From: Marivirga lumbricoides
GTDB taxonomy: Bacteria > Bacteroidota > Bacteroidia > Cytophagales > Cyclobacteriaceae
DNA length: 64,000 nt
Direction: 5' to 3'
Assembly: GCF_014636295.1 (NCBI RefSeq)
Contig: NZ_BMEC01000003.1
Coordinates: forward strand, 1-64,000
Numbering within the stretch: position 1 is the stretch's first letter; each line of letters opens with the position of its first letter. Both the position numbers and the translations under genes were made by a program. Under the pieces are notes generated by a model. It made no database searches, was not told the DNA's origin, and saw only the letters and a program-made list of their open reading frames with translations. Positions 1 through 10,200 of the stretch are shown here, piece after piece.

Positions 1-80
1 CCATTCCGAACAGAGAAGTTAAGCCCACCAGCGCTGATGGTACTGCCGTAACAGGTGGGAGAGTAAGTCGTTGCCAGCCT
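1..80 (+). rRNA. rrf: 5S ribosomal RNA, 3' portion
   Basis: The window opens inside a 5S rRNA. The conserved loop block CCATTCCGAACAGAGAAG is followed by the TAAGCCC and GATGGTACTGC segments and the closing GGGAGAGTAAGTCG stretch. Roughly the last 80 of about 115 nucleotides are present; the 5' part and the rest of the rRNA operon lie outside the window. The exact 3' end is estimated. Confidence 0.93.
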
Positions 81-90
81 TTTATTAAAT

Positions 91-124
91 AAGCCTTAGT
101 ACTAACACTGCTAAGGCTTTTTTT
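91..124 (+). terminator. Rho-independent terminator of the rRNA operon
   Basis: A perfect 9-bp inverted repeat (AAGCCTTAG at 91-99, CTAAGGCTT at 111-119) with an 11-nt loop is followed by a run of T. It lies directly behind the 5S gene, as expected for the end of an rRNA operon. Confidence 0.88.
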
Positions 125-371
125 ATGTCCCGAGGGTTAAACGTAACAGCCTTCGGCTATTTTTTTTGCATGTAGAAACCTAGGTTTGATTTTAAAAATT
201 GATATAATATTTTATTAAAACATTCCTGGTAGCCTTTGACAGACAGGATTAATTAAGACTTTTGAAAAGTTAAGTCTTAATTTTCCAGTATGACGGACTG
301 TATCTATAACAATGGAACTCAGGTTAGGAAATAGTTGTGATGAGATAGTTTATTATTTTAAAAGAAAAATG
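125..371. other. Intergenic, no gene seen
   Basis: This is AT-rich sequence between the rRNA terminator and the terminator of the minus-strand yicC gene. I see no reading frame, tRNA or strong promoter. The 12-mer GAACTCAGGTTA at 315-326 recurs exactly at 52978-52989, in another gene-free stretch, which hints at a dispersed intergenic repeat. Confidence 0.5.
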
Positions 372-374
372 AAA

Positions 375-404
375 AAGCTCAAATCAGTTTCCCAACTTGA
401 GCTT
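375..404 (-). terminator. Terminator of the yicC operon
   Basis: An inverted repeat (AAGCTCAA 375-382, TTGAGCTT 397-404), read on the minus strand, ends in a T-rich tract. It lies 27 bases past the yicC stop codon. Confidence 0.75.
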
Positions 405-431
405 AAATGTTTCTAGGTGAGTTAGAGTTTA

Positions 432-1313
432 TTAAAGTATATTTAAAATCTGCTCTTTGATTTTTTCGAGTTCTTCTTTCATCAGAATTACTTGTTCCTG
501 GATATTGGAATCATTAGCTTTTGAACCTAATGTGTTTATCTCTCTACCCATTTCTTGTGTTATAAAACCAAGCTTTTTGCCGTGGGAAGGAGCTTTGCTA
601 TATAGTGTATCCTGAAAGTAATTCAGATGTATCCTTAACCTTTCAATTTCTTCGTTAACATCAAGTTTCTCGGAATAGTATATTAATTCTTGTTCCAATC
701 TGTCCTTATCATAGTTGATGGAGCCTACCAGTTCAGAAAGGTTAGCTTTTAGTTTTTCCCTTATTTTTTCTAATCTCTTTGGCTCAAGAGATACTACTAT
801 TTCCAGGGCCTTTTCTATTTGTTTAATGTAACTGATTAACACAGAACTAACAGTATCTCCTTCCTGAATCCTGTGAGTATTACAGTCATTTATAGCATTT
901 ATTATTACTTCTTTTATCTGCAGGTAATCTTCTTCATTTAAAGGTGCTGATTCTTTGTATGAGATAACTTCAGGTGATTCAAGTGCAATCTTTAAAATAT
1001 CTGAAAATGTTCTTCCGGTATTTTTTTCAAGCTCCTGAAGTTGATTGTAGTAACTATTGAATAGTGATTCATTAACTGAAAGAGGTTGAGCTTCTGAGCT
1101 TTTTTCATTAACCTGTATGGATATTGATATTTTCCCTCTAATTAATTCATCGCTTATTATATTTCTAATTTCAATTTCCTTTTGATTGAGCAGTTTAGGT
1201 AAACGCAATGTTAAGTCAAGGAATTTGGAATTTAATGTTTTTACTTCTACAGTTATCTCGTAAGAAGGGGTTTGAGCCTCAGCTATACCGAAGCCAGTCA
1301 TAGATTTAATCAT
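432..1313 (-). CDS. yicC: YicC/YloC family endoribonuclease
   Basis: This 293-residue protein opens with MIKSMTGFG, the hallmark N-terminus of the YicC/YloC family, and has the usual family length. The N-terminal YicC-like domain covers about residues 1-155 and the DUF1732 domain about 205-293, with the conserved GKKLGFITQEMGREINTLGSK stretch near the C-terminus. E. coli YicC is an RNA endonuclease implicated in small-RNA turnover; the same activity here is inferred from family. The start lies 8 bases downstream of the preceding gene's stop on the same strand, so it is probably the last gene of a minus-strand operon. A hairpin terminator follows the stop. Confidence 0.92.
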   Translation of the reverse strand: MIKSMTGFGIAEAQTPSYEITVEVKTLNSKFLDLTLRLPKLLNQKEIEIRNIISDELIRGKISISIQVNEKSSEAQPLSVNESLFNSYYNQLQELEKNTGRTFSDILKIALESPEVISYKESAPLNEEDYLQIKEVIINAINDCNTHRIQEGDTVSSVLISYIKQIEKALEIVVSLEPKRLEKIREKLKANLSELVGSINYDKDRLEQELIYYSEKLDVNEEIERLRIHLNYFQDTLYSKAPSHGKKLGFITQEMGREINTLGSKANDSNIQEQVILMKEELEKIKEQILNIL

Positions 1314-1321
1314 AAATTTAT

Positions 1322-4300
1322 TTAAAAGTCGTAACCGATACTTAATTGAAAATTTGGGTCTTTTAGGATGTAGTCCTCTATAGGATAGGCATAGTCAAGG
1401 CGAACAAAATAGCCAAAAAGAGTGGTTCTAATTCCCATACCTGTGCTAGATAGCCAAGGGTTTTTGTAGTTACGGATAACTGCCTTAAACACTCCGTCAC
1501 CACCATCTATTTCTTGTTTATTAATGCTGTTATTTCTATCCCAAGGTGTTCCTCCTAGCCATGCTGTGCCAATATCATAAAACCCTATAATTTGGAAGTT
1601 TCTTAAAAAAGATGAAGAGATGGCTTCGTTACTAAGTACTCGGAAAATAGGAATTCTTAATTCATTGCTCAAAAGTATGGTGTTTCTTCCGCTAAATTCA
1701 TTTAACCTAAAGCCTCTCAAGCCTGTAACAAACTCATGGAAGAGAATATTGGTATTATCAATTGGGCTTTCTGTGGTAGTTAATGCTAGAGGGTTTTGAG
1801 CTGCAGTAGTTTCATTCCCTTCAGCTTCATTCACCTTTTGGCCTATCCAGTTACTAACTCCTCCTAACATATAGTAGGGAGCATTATTTCCAAAAAATCC
1901 TCCGCCATAAAAACGGGTGGCAAAAGTTATCTCACGAAATAATTTCTGATAATTTCTCACATCTACATACAGCTTAGAGAATGATTGATTTCCTTCCGAA
2001 GCATTTATATAGGTTTCTAATGAAGCTTTAGCCCTTAGGCCCTGGCGGATATTAAGGCCAATTGGTTCTGAATTATCGTACACATATTCTAATTTCCCTC
2101 CAAACATAAAATCATTTTGAATGGGACTTTTAGCAGGCGTGTTACCAGGATTAAGAATATTTCCACTAGTCTCGGTGAATTCCTTCAGTAAAAAATGAGG
2201 TTTAAAGCTGATTCTGGAAGTAGTTGTGAAAGGATAAGAGATTCCGAAACTTAAAGTGTTTAAAGCGTAAGTTTGCTCTACTAATCCACTCTGAAAATCA
2301 GAAAAATTTAACACCTTTCTTTCAAATCTTACGGAATAATCAAAAAGTCTTGAAAGATGTTGGTATTCACCAAAAATTCTTCCACTCTTAAAGTCTCTTG
2401 CAGATATCATAAATCCACCAAAGAATTTATTATTTTCCATGATGTCATTCATTTGATACTCTGTATAAGGGGCGAAACCAATCAGAGGATCAATTTGAAA
2501 AGAAACAACAACATTGTCGGCAGTAAATGTAGGCTTATACTCATAAGGTCCATTCAAGCTAGACTTGCGTCTTAACTTATTCAGATTCTTTAATAAGGAG
2601 CTTTCTTTAGGTCTTTGATTAAATGCACTGCTCTCGAAATTAAAATCGTCAGCATTCAGCTTTCCCTCTACATCAGCACTGTCTTTTAAATTTAGTTCTT
2701 CACTTGCTATAGAATCATTTTCAGGAAAGGGGGCAGTATTCAGAGGCTCTGAACTAGGCTGAAAAGATTGCTTTTTCTGTGTTTCGGAAAGCTTTCTACT
2801 CAACTGAACCTGTTTTCTTAAGGTTGAAGGAAGAAACTTAGATTCAGTCTGTTGAAAATCAGGATAATAAAATAATGATTGGCCATTTTCTTTATCAATA
2901 ACAAAGCTAAATTTATCCTGATCTGGCAGAATATCATAAGATTTGATGCTTGTACTGAATGAAGTAAGCTGGTCTACTACTTTTTTGTCTGTGTTCAACT
3001 TGTACAAATTGAAAATTCCAGATTTCTCACTAAGATAATAATAACTAGTTGAATCAACTATTTTAATACTCTTGTTGATCCCAAAATCATTTGTTATTCT
3101 ATTAAGGAAGTCTTTTGTTTCATCAATATCATATTCGAAAAGATTATAGTTTTCAGAAATTTTGTCATATCCAAGGTTACTTGACAGAGAATCTACAGAC
3201 CTGTTAGACGAGAAAACTATTTTTTTTGTATCAGGTATAAAGGCTGGATAAACATCATCAAAAACGTCATTAGTGAGTCTTCTCACATTCGGTCTTCCGG
3301 TACTTACCAGGTATAAATCTGATTGGCCATTAATATTTGCACTCAAAACTGCTGTTTTCCCATTTGGATAGATATCCATTTGGTTTACCTGATCAAATTT
3401 TCTTAAGTCTCTTGTTTGCCACTCTTTTGTATAGGGGTTGTATAACTTAAGTAGGTTTATCCCTCTTTCATGGGTTACAAAGCCAAAAGTTGCACTGTCT
3501 CCCCAATCCATTACAGGAATATTTTGATAGAATTTCTCATCTAACCTATTTATTCCACCTTTGTAAAGCTTTTTCTCTTTACCCGAAATAAGGTTTTTAA
3601 TTTTTACCTGAAACTTTCCCTTATCATTTATAGAATAAGCCATCCACTCTCCATTCGGACTAAAGGAAGATTTGTAGCGAAGTTCTTTTTTCCATGGCTT
3701 TGAAAGCTGGTTTTTCTTAACAGGTTGCATAGTTTCCTGCTCAATTGCGCTGTTAAGGTAGAAGAAGCGATACTCACTGAGGAAAGCTTTATAGGGTATA
3801 CCCAAAGTGTTTTGTATACTTTTCTCCTCATTTCTTATAATTCTGGTAAGGTTTAAGATATTGGATATATTTATCCTCCCGTATTTTTCAGAGGTAAAAT
3901 TCCAGATGGATTGTCCTGCCAGCGTTGCCTCTCTTCCGGATAATTTTTTTATTTTCTCTGCACTATTATCCTTTAGAAAATTCCTGACAAAATCATCCAT
4001 TTCTGCGTCCCAACCATAAGCAATGTAAGCTGCTATACCAGATACAAACCACTCAGGAACAGTAAAGAGATAAGTAGATTGGAAAACTTCAGAAATTAAA
4101 CCCCCAAATAACATGTCGTCAATAAACAGCTTGGAAACTTTGTAAACCAAATCTTTTTCGAAAGCGGAAATTGATCCTTCAAAAGCTATTTCTACATGGG
4201 TTTTTAAAAAATTAGTTTGACCTCCAATGTCAAAAGTGGCTTCTTTCAATCCTACGTTACTTTGGTTGAGGTCAATATTGCTGCTATAGATGAAGATTTT

Positions 4301-4573
4301 CGTTTTTATATAGGGTGCATATCCCATAATATCTGTAATCCTGTTGTATTCCTCCTCAATAAAATCAGCAGTATGTTTAGCTATTTTCTGCCCCCCGTCA
4401 TAATAATAGACTTCAAAATGAGGAGTGCTATAAAATCTCCAATTGAAGGACCTGTATTGAATCCTATTTTTACCATAGGTAACATCATTATTTTGGCAAA
4501 TTGCTGCAGAGGATAAGGAAATCATTATTATAATGAAGAAACAGCAGCTATATTGAAAACTATTTTTTGACAT
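1322..4573 (-). CDS. TolB-like propeller protein with C-terminal outer-membrane barrel
   Basis: This is a 1083-residue exported protein. Residues 1-27 form a signal peptide ending at AICQ. Residues 40-270 resemble the peptidase-MA-like region of Bacteroidota proteins (FEVYYYDGG, VPEWFVSGIAAYIA), but I see no HExxH, so peptidase activity is doubtful. A WD40/PD40 TolB-type propeller follows (SFSPNGEWMAYS, PAFIPDTKKIVFSSNR), then a low-complexity linker around residue 610-680, and a surface-antigen (Omp85-like) beta-barrel ending in an aromatic residue (SIGYDF). The family is common in Cytophagales but its role is unknown; an outer-membrane surface protein is the safe reading. It is probably cotranscribed with yicC and the upstream oxidoreductase. 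Confidence 0.78.
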   Translation of the reverse strand: MSKNSFQYSCCFFIIIMISLSSAAICQNNDVTYGKNRIQYRSFNWRFYSTPHFEVYYYDGGQKIAKHTADFIEEEYNRITDIMGYAPYIKTKIFIYSSNIDLNQSNVGLKEATFDIGGQTNFLKTHVEIAFEGSISAFEKDLVYKVSKLFIDDMLFGGLISEVFQSTYLFTVPEWFVSGIAAYIAYGWDAEMDDFVRNFLKDNSAEKIKKLSGREATLAGQSIWNFTSEKYGRINISNILNLTRIIRNEEKSIQNTLGIPYKAFLSEYRFFYLNSAIEQETMQPVKKNQLSKPWKKELRYKSSFSPNGEWMAYSINDKGKFQVKIKNLISGKEKKLYKGGINRLDEKFYQNIPVMDWGDSATFGFVTHERGINLLKLYNPYTKEWQTRDLRKFDQVNQMDIYPNGKTAVLSANINGQSDLYLVSTGRPNVRRLTNDVFDDVYPAFIPDTKKIVFSSNRSVDSLSSNLGYDKISENYNLFEYDIDETKDFLNRITNDFGINKSIKIVDSTSYYYLSEKSGIFNLYKLNTDKKVVDQLTSFSTSIKSYDILPDQDKFSFVIDKENGQSLFYYPDFQQTESKFLPSTLRKQVQLSRKLSETQKKQSFQPSSEPLNTAPFPENDSIASEELNLKDSADVEGKLNADDFNFESSAFNQRPKESSLLKNLNKLRRKSSLNGPYEYKPTFTADNVVVSFQIDPLIGFAPYTEYQMNDIMENNKFFGGFMISARDFKSGRIFGEYQHLSRLFDYSVRFERKVLNFSDFQSGLVEQTYALNTLSFGISYPFTTTSRISFKPHFLLKEFTETSGNILNPGNTPAKSPIQNDFMFGGKLEYVYDNSEPIGLNIRQGLRAKASLETYINASEGNQSFSKLYVDVRNYQKLFREITFATRFYGGGFFGNNAPYYMLGGVSNWIGQKVNEAEGNETTAAQNPLALTTTESPIDNTNILFHEFVTGLRGFRLNEFSGRNTILLSNELRIPIFRVLSNEAISSSFLRNFQIIGFYDIGTAWLGGTPWDRNNSINKQEIDGGDGVFKAVIRNYKNPWLSSTGMGIRTTLFGYFVRLDYAYPIEDYILKDPNFQLSIGYDF

Positions 4574-4586
4574 ATATTTTAAAACA

Positions 4587-5651
4587 TTACCTTGAATTTA
4601 GGGAATAGTAACGACTTATACTCACCTCTTCTTTTAAAATTTCATCTTTTAATATAGATAAACAAAAGTTATTGGCAAAATATGGTGCGAGAGAGACACC
4701 TTTTGTTCCTAAACCATTGAAAAGTAAAACGTTATTTTTATTTGGGTGGTTCCCTATTAAAGGCCTTCTGTCTTTTGATGCCGGCCTAACTCCTGCCACT
4801 TGCCCAACTACTTTAAAAGGTATTTTTAGTAGTTCTTCTAGTTTTCCTATTAAATGAGTTCTAGCTTTTTCTGTTGGATGGTGGTCAAGGTTTTTCCATT
4901 CATAAGTAGCACCAACGCGGTAATAATTCTGTTCAGAATGCTTAACAATAAATACGCCTCGGTTAAAAATGACATCGTTTGGAAGGGGCTTGTCAGTTTG
5001 AATATGCAATATTTCTCCTTTGACTGGTGCAGTAGGCACCCAGTTGAAATAAGGGTTATCGGTAAGGGCACCATCGCAAAAAATAATATTCTTAGCTTTT
5101 AAATTCTCATACTCAATTAATGAACTGGAAATTTTTAGTTGATTGTAATTTAGTTTCTTATTCAAATACTTATCCTGCTTTATAAGGTACTCCTTATGTG
5201 CAGTAAGCATTTCATTTACATCTAAAAATCCGCAATGAGATAGTGAAATTCCTCCATAGGGATCATCAATAAAATCTCCATAAAGAGGATTGGTGCTTAC
5301 TTTTTCTATGAAATTTAATTTCTCATCACTGTCATCGCTCCCAATCCACTCATTTTGTTCCTCAATAGAAGTAAAGGGTCGGTAGATTTTTCTTTTTATC
5401 AAAAACCGAGAATTCAATTTTTCTTCGAGTGCTTCATAAAATGATTCCATATAGGGAAAAATATCATCAGCCAACCACGTTTTTTTCATTTTTCTTCCCG
5501 TTATAGGGTTATAGAGGCCAGCTGCTACTTTGGAACTTGAGAATTCTTGCTCTTGGTTAATTACCGTGAAAGATGCATCATATTTTTCCAGGTGCTGGGC
5601 CACACAAACACCCGCTAAGCCATGGCCAACTATAAGAAAATCAACTACCAT
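4587..5651 (-). CDS. FAD-dependent oxidoreductase (DAO family)
   Basis: This 354-residue protein starts with a dinucleotide-binding fold (VDFLIVGHGLAGVCVAQHL) and carries the DAO-family C-terminal block GVRPASKDRRPLIG followed by NGLGTKGVSLAPYFA. Such proteins oxidise amines or amino acids using FAD. The substrate cannot be read from the sequence. Family members range from D-amino-acid and glycine oxidases to the MnmC oxidoreductase domain. It lies 13 bases upstream of the propeller/barrel gene on the same strand and probably heads that operon. The start is set by the Rossmann motif directly behind Met1. Confidence 0.82.
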   Translation of the reverse strand: MVVDFLIVGHGLAGVCVAQHLEKYDASFTVINQEQEFSSSKVAAGLYNPITGRKMKKTWLADDIFPYMESFYEALEEKLNSRFLIKRKIYRPFTSIEEQNEWIGSDDSDEKLNFIEKVSTNPLYGDFIDDPYGGISLSHCGFLDVNEMLTAHKEYLIKQDKYLNKKLNYNQLKISSSLIEYENLKAKNIIFCDGALTDNPYFNWVPTAPVKGEILHIQTDKPLPNDVIFNRGVFIVKHSEQNYYRVGATYEWKNLDHHPTEKARTHLIGKLEELLKIPFKVVGQVAGVRPASKDRRPLIGNHPNKNNVLLFNGLGTKGVSLAPYFANNFCLSILKDEILKEEVSISRYYSLNSR

Positions 5652-5733
5652 ATGTTTTTAAGTATTCTAAAAATTAAATAACAAAAAGAATTAACCTTTG
5701 ATACTAAATAAATTTCAATCATTAGGGTACAAT

Positions 5734-5773
5734 TGCCTAAAAGCTCCTATTTAATTAAATCATATTTTAGGCA
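5734..5773. repeat. Inverted repeat in a divergent promoter region
   Basis: Perfect 9-bp arms TGCCTAAAA (5734-5742) and TTTTAGGCA (5765-5773) are separated by 22 bases, between the divergent oxidoreductase and MBL genes. No T tract follows on the plus strand. It could be a hairpin or an operator; the sequence alone does not decide. Confidence 0.4.
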
Positions 5774-5815
5774 TTCAGTTTAAATTTCAACAAATTTGCA
5801 GGAAAGATTATTGAT

Positions 5816-6460
5816 ATGATACATATAAAGCATTTTGTTTTTAATCCTTTTATGGAAAACACTTATATTGTTTATGATGACAATAAAGAAGCTGCTATTA
5901 TAGATCCGGGGTGTTATGAGGGATATGAACAGAATGAACTTACGTCTTTCATTAAGAATGAAAATTTAAATGTAACTCAATTAATCAATACCCACTGCCA
6001 CATAGATCATGTTTTAGGGAATGCTTTTGTAAAAGAGATGTATCAGGTTCCGTTAATTATGCATGAGCTAGATTTGCCTGTACTTGAAGCTGTACCTTCT
6101 TATGCGGCAGGTTATGGGTTCGCTAATTACGTTCCCTCCAGGCCGGATCAATTTTTAAAGGAAGGCGAAAAGCATTTCATTGGCAGTATTCCCTTTGAAG
6201 TTTTGTTTTTACCCGGGCACGCTCCGGGGCATATTGGATTGATGAATGAGAAAGAACGTGTATTTATAGGAGGCGATGTACTATTTGACGGGAGTATTGG
6301 TAGGACAGATTTACCAGGAGGCGACTTTGATACTTTAATTAATAGTATTCAGAAAAAATTATTTAAGTACCATGATGATGTGGTAGTATACTGCGGACAT
6401 GGACCGGAAACCACGCTTTTGAAAGAAAAGAATACAAATCCTTTTTGTGCCATTCATTAA
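5816..6460 (+). CDS. MBL-fold metallo-hydrolase (glyoxalase II-like)
   Basis: This 214-residue cytoplasmic protein has the metallo-beta-lactamase signature THCHIDH at about residues 59-65, further metal-ligand blocks LPGHAPGHIG and FIGGDVLFDGSIGRTDL, and the final ligand in YCGHGPET. The order and spacing match the glyoxalase-II/hydroxyacylglutathione-hydrolase-like branch, which hydrolyses thioesters or related substrates with two metal ions. The length is slightly short for a true GloB, whose C-terminal substrate domain is absent, so it is best called a GloB-like MBL protein of unknown substrate. It heads a plus-strand run with pssA 25 bases downstream. Confidence 0.88.
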   Translation: MIHIKHFVFNPFMENTYIVYDDNKEAAIIDPGCYEGYEQNELTSFIKNENLNVTQLINTHCHIDHVLGNAFVKEMYQVPLIMHELDLPVLEAVPSYAAGYGFANYVPSRPDQFLKEGEKHFIGSIPFEVLFLPGHAPGHIGLMNEKERVFIGGDVLFDGSIGRTDLPGGDFDTLINSIQKKLFKYHDDVVVYCGHGPETTLLKEKNTNPFCAIH

Positions 6461-6485
6461 GCCAATTTTTTAACCTGACCATAAT

Positions 6486-7169
6486 ATGATAAGAAAGAAT
6501 ATTCCTAATTTTATAACAGCAGCTAACTTAGTTTCAGGTTGTATTGGTATTTACTTTGCACTTCAGTCTAACTTTATATATGTAGCTTATTTTGTTGCGC
6601 TGGCTGCCGTTTTTGATTTTTTAGATGGAATGGTGGCAAGACTTTTAAAAGCACATTCAGAAATAGGGAAACAGTTAGACTCATTGGCTGATATGGTTAC
6701 ATTCGGGGTATTACCAGCTTTTGTAATGTTTCAGTATTTGCAAAACAATGGGATGGGAAATTGGAGTTTTATTGCTTTTTTTATAGCGGTGTGCTCAGCG
6801 TTCAGATTAGCTAAATTTAACATTGATACAAGGCAAACTGATCAGTTTTTGGGATTGCCAACACCTGCAAATGCTCTTTTTATTAGTTTTTTAATATTTA
6901 TGGAAGGTAATCCTTCTCTGGATTTTGTTTTTGAAACTACCTCATTAGTAATTATAACTTTTATATTCTCAATTCTTTTGGTAATTGAACTACCTATGAT
7001 TGCTTTAAAGTTTAAAAACTTAAAATGGAAAGGGAATGCCTTTAGGTTTTTAACTATTATATTTTCAATAATATTTTTGATAATTTTTAAATTTTCAGCA
7101 ATTCCGCTCGTTATTCTCTTTTATATTTTTTTATCAGCAATTCAGTATTTTTCCTTAAGAGGAAATTAA
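6486..7169 (+). CDS. pssA: CDP-diacylglycerol--serine O-phosphatidyltransferase
   Basis: This 227-residue integral membrane protein carries the complete CDP-alcohol phosphatidyltransferase motif DG-x2-AR-x8-G-x3-D-x3-D, visible from FLDGMVARL to SLADMVTFG (residues about 42-70). It would condense CDP-diacylglycerol with serine to make phosphatidylserine, the precursor of phosphatidylethanolamine. Several hydrophobic helices follow the motif. The opening MIRKNIPNFITAANLVSGC is typical of type II PssA. It sits between the MBL gene and porU on the same strand. Confidence 0.92.
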   Translation: MIRKNIPNFITAANLVSGCIGIYFALQSNFIYVAYFVALAAVFDFLDGMVARLLKAHSEIGKQLDSLADMVTFGVLPAFVMFQYLQNNGMGNWSFIAFFIAVCSAFRLAKFNIDTRQTDQFLGLPTPANALFISFLIFMEGNPSLDFVFETTSLVIITFIFSILLVIELPMIALKFKNLKWKGNAFRFLTIIFSIIFLIIFKFSAIPLVILFYIFLSAIQYFSLRGN

Positions 7170-7220
7170 TTTTTCAGGAAAAGTGTTTTTTATCACTTGA
7201 TGTTTTTCTTCAACCGGTAA

Positions 7221-10200
7221 ATGCGTTACAGATTTCTATTCATATTAATATCTCTATTCTCTTTAGAAGGCAAGGCTCAGTCTGTTTTAAATAAGCAAGG
7301 GCTGATAAAAATTGCTACTTTCAAAGAAGGAGTTTACAAAATTGATAGGAATTTCCTGATTGCTAATTCGCTGAATCCGGAAGAAATAGACCCTCATAAA
7401 GTGAAGATTTATGGAATGCCGGGAGGTCACATTCCCCAGGCTAATGCTATTGAATATCCCTCTGATCCCAGTGAAATTCCTGTACAGGTTGATGCCAATG
7501 AAAATACAACTTTCGAGGCTGATGAAGTATTGTTCTTTTACTCTGATGCAGTTAAGAATATTGACTACGATTTTGAAGCGGGCACTTATATTTATAGTAA
7601 TAACCTTTATTCAGATTCACTCTACTTTTATATAGATTTTTTTGCAGAAGACATCAGCCTACAGCTTTCCACGCATTCAACAATTGCCACAACTGAGGGT
7701 TTAACACCCATAAACTGGTATGAGGAAGTTGCTTTTCATGAGTTAGATGCAAATAATAGACTTGAGTCAGGAAGAGAATGGTTCGGAGAGTCTTTTACCA
7801 ATAATAGAACAAGAGATTTTGTATTTGAGATGGAAGGTAACCTGGCAAACAATAAACAGCTTCACTTACGTAGTGCTTTCTTAGTGGAGTCTAAAACTCC
7901 CACCAGTCTGAAGATTTCTTTAAATAATCTTCAACTTGCTAATTTGTCTCTTCCTTTAGTTTCTGGTATAGCGTATGACCTGGAGGGACATGTTGTAACT
8001 GAAGAAATGGAAGTAAGCACTTCCTTATTAGCAGGTACCGCATTAAATGTAACACTTACTTTTGAAAATGGGGGTGAGGTGGAATCAGAGGGCTACCTTG
8101 ATAATTTATTTTTAACATTGCCCCTTCAGCTAAAGTATAATAACAGGCAAATTGTATTAAGAAATAGGGAAATACAACAAGCAGGAATCTATAATATTTC
8201 AATTGCAAATATCACAAATCATTCAATTTGGGATGTTTCTAATCCATTGCAAACAAAAGCTGTAGACCATCAAGCAGGCAGTTTTACTACTCAAAATCCT
8301 GGAAATGAGAAAGAGATTAAATTTGTTGTGTTCGACAAACAATCAGCATTTACTCCAACGTTTATAGCGGGTATTGAAGCTCAGAATCTAAAAAATAATA
8401 CTAACCCGGATTACGTAATTATTACCGCTCCAAAATTTAAGGCTGCAGCAAATGAATTAGCTACTTACCGTAGAAGTTTCAATAAATTTGCTGTTGAAGT
8501 AGCCACTACGGAAGCTATTTTTAACGAATTTGGATCAGGAAGAAGGGATATTTCTGCCATCAGAAACTATATTAAATACCTTTACCAAAATGGCGGAGGC
8601 AAATTGAAGTATGTATTATTGATGGGGGCTGCTTCTTATGATTATAAAGACAGGGTAAATAACAATTCTAATTTTGTTCCTATTTACCAATCCCGAAATT
8701 CTTTACATCCGGTTTTTACTTATGCCTCTGATGATTTTTATGGGTTACTTGACGAAAATGAAGGAGAGTGGCAAGAAGTTTCAAATAATGTAGATGATAT
8801 TGATATAGGAATAGGAAGAATTCCTTGCAAAACCCTGGTAGAAGCACGGAATGTGGTGAAGAAAATTATTCATTATGAAACCAACCCTTCTACTTTTAGG
8901 AAGTGGAGAAATGAAATATATTTTATAGGAGATGATGGAGATGGTAACAGATATCAGCAAGATTCGGAACAGTTGTCCGATTATGTAGCCTCTGAATATG
9001 GATTTTTTAATATTAATAAACTTTACCTGGGAGCTTTTGAGCAAGAGGTATTAGCAAGCACTGAGAAGTCTCCTAAAATGAATGAAGCTATCGATAAAAT
9101 GATAGAAAAGGGTGCTCTAATAGTTAATTACATAGGGCATGGGTCTGAATTCTCATGGGCAGATGAAAGTATATTAAATAGAGATATGATTAGCCAGTGG
9201 CAAAACAGAGACAAGTTACCGCTCTTTGTGACTGCCACTTGTGAATTTGGACGCCACGATAATCCAGAAATAACTTCAGGTGCACAAGTACTTATTTTAA
9301 AGAAAGGTGCAGGTGCTATAGGTCTTTTAACCACAGCAAGACCTGTTTTTTCCAACTCCAATTATAAGCTAAATGAATCTTTCTATAATAGTGTGTTTGA
9401 TAGAGTAGGTAACACTCCCCAAAAACTAGGAGATATTATCAGATTAACTAAAAATAATGGATTGGATGGTGTTAATAACAGGAATTTTATCCTGATGGGG
9501 GATCCGGCTCTTACTTTAGCAGAGCCTATGCACCAGGTGAGGGTAACAGAAATAGTTAATACAGAAGGAGCTACCGATACGTTAAAAAGCATGAGTAAAA
9601 TTTCTGTAAGTGGCGAAATTTATTCCTTTAATAACCAAAAGTTAAATGATTTTAACGGGATTATTATTGCTGAACTTTTTGATAAGCCTGTCCGAAAGAA
9701 AACTTTTGAGCGAAATGCATCGGAGCTAATTTTTACAAATTTCGAAAGCGTACTTTACAGAGGCAAAGCCACCGTTGTGAATGGTGAGTTCTTTTTTACC
9801 TTCTATATGCCTAAAAATTTAAACTATAAATTGGATCAAGGTAAATTTAGTTTTTATGCTTATCCTGACCAGGGCATTGAGGACGCAAATGGTTTTTATA
9901 ATGATTTTGTAGTTGGCGGAAGCGATAGTATTATAATCAATGATAATGAAGGGCCTATTATTTCTGCCTTTATGGATAATTATAACTTTCAGAACAGGGA
10001 CAAAGTAGGGAGCGATGCAACGTTGATGATACAATTATTTGATGAACATGGTATCAGTATTTCCAGCAACGACTTAGATAATGGAATCGCTTTCGCCTTA
10101 GATGAAGAAGAACCTGTTGAGTTGAATGATTTCTTCTATTATAATAAAGATTCCTACCAGCAGGGGGAAGTAAACTACAATCTCAGGAATATGGAAGGAG

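Noticed and set aside
1322-4573. Calling the propeller/barrel protein TolB or an active gluzincin peptidase
   Set aside because: It carries a barrel that TolB lacks, and no HExxH is visible in the peptidase-MA-like part.
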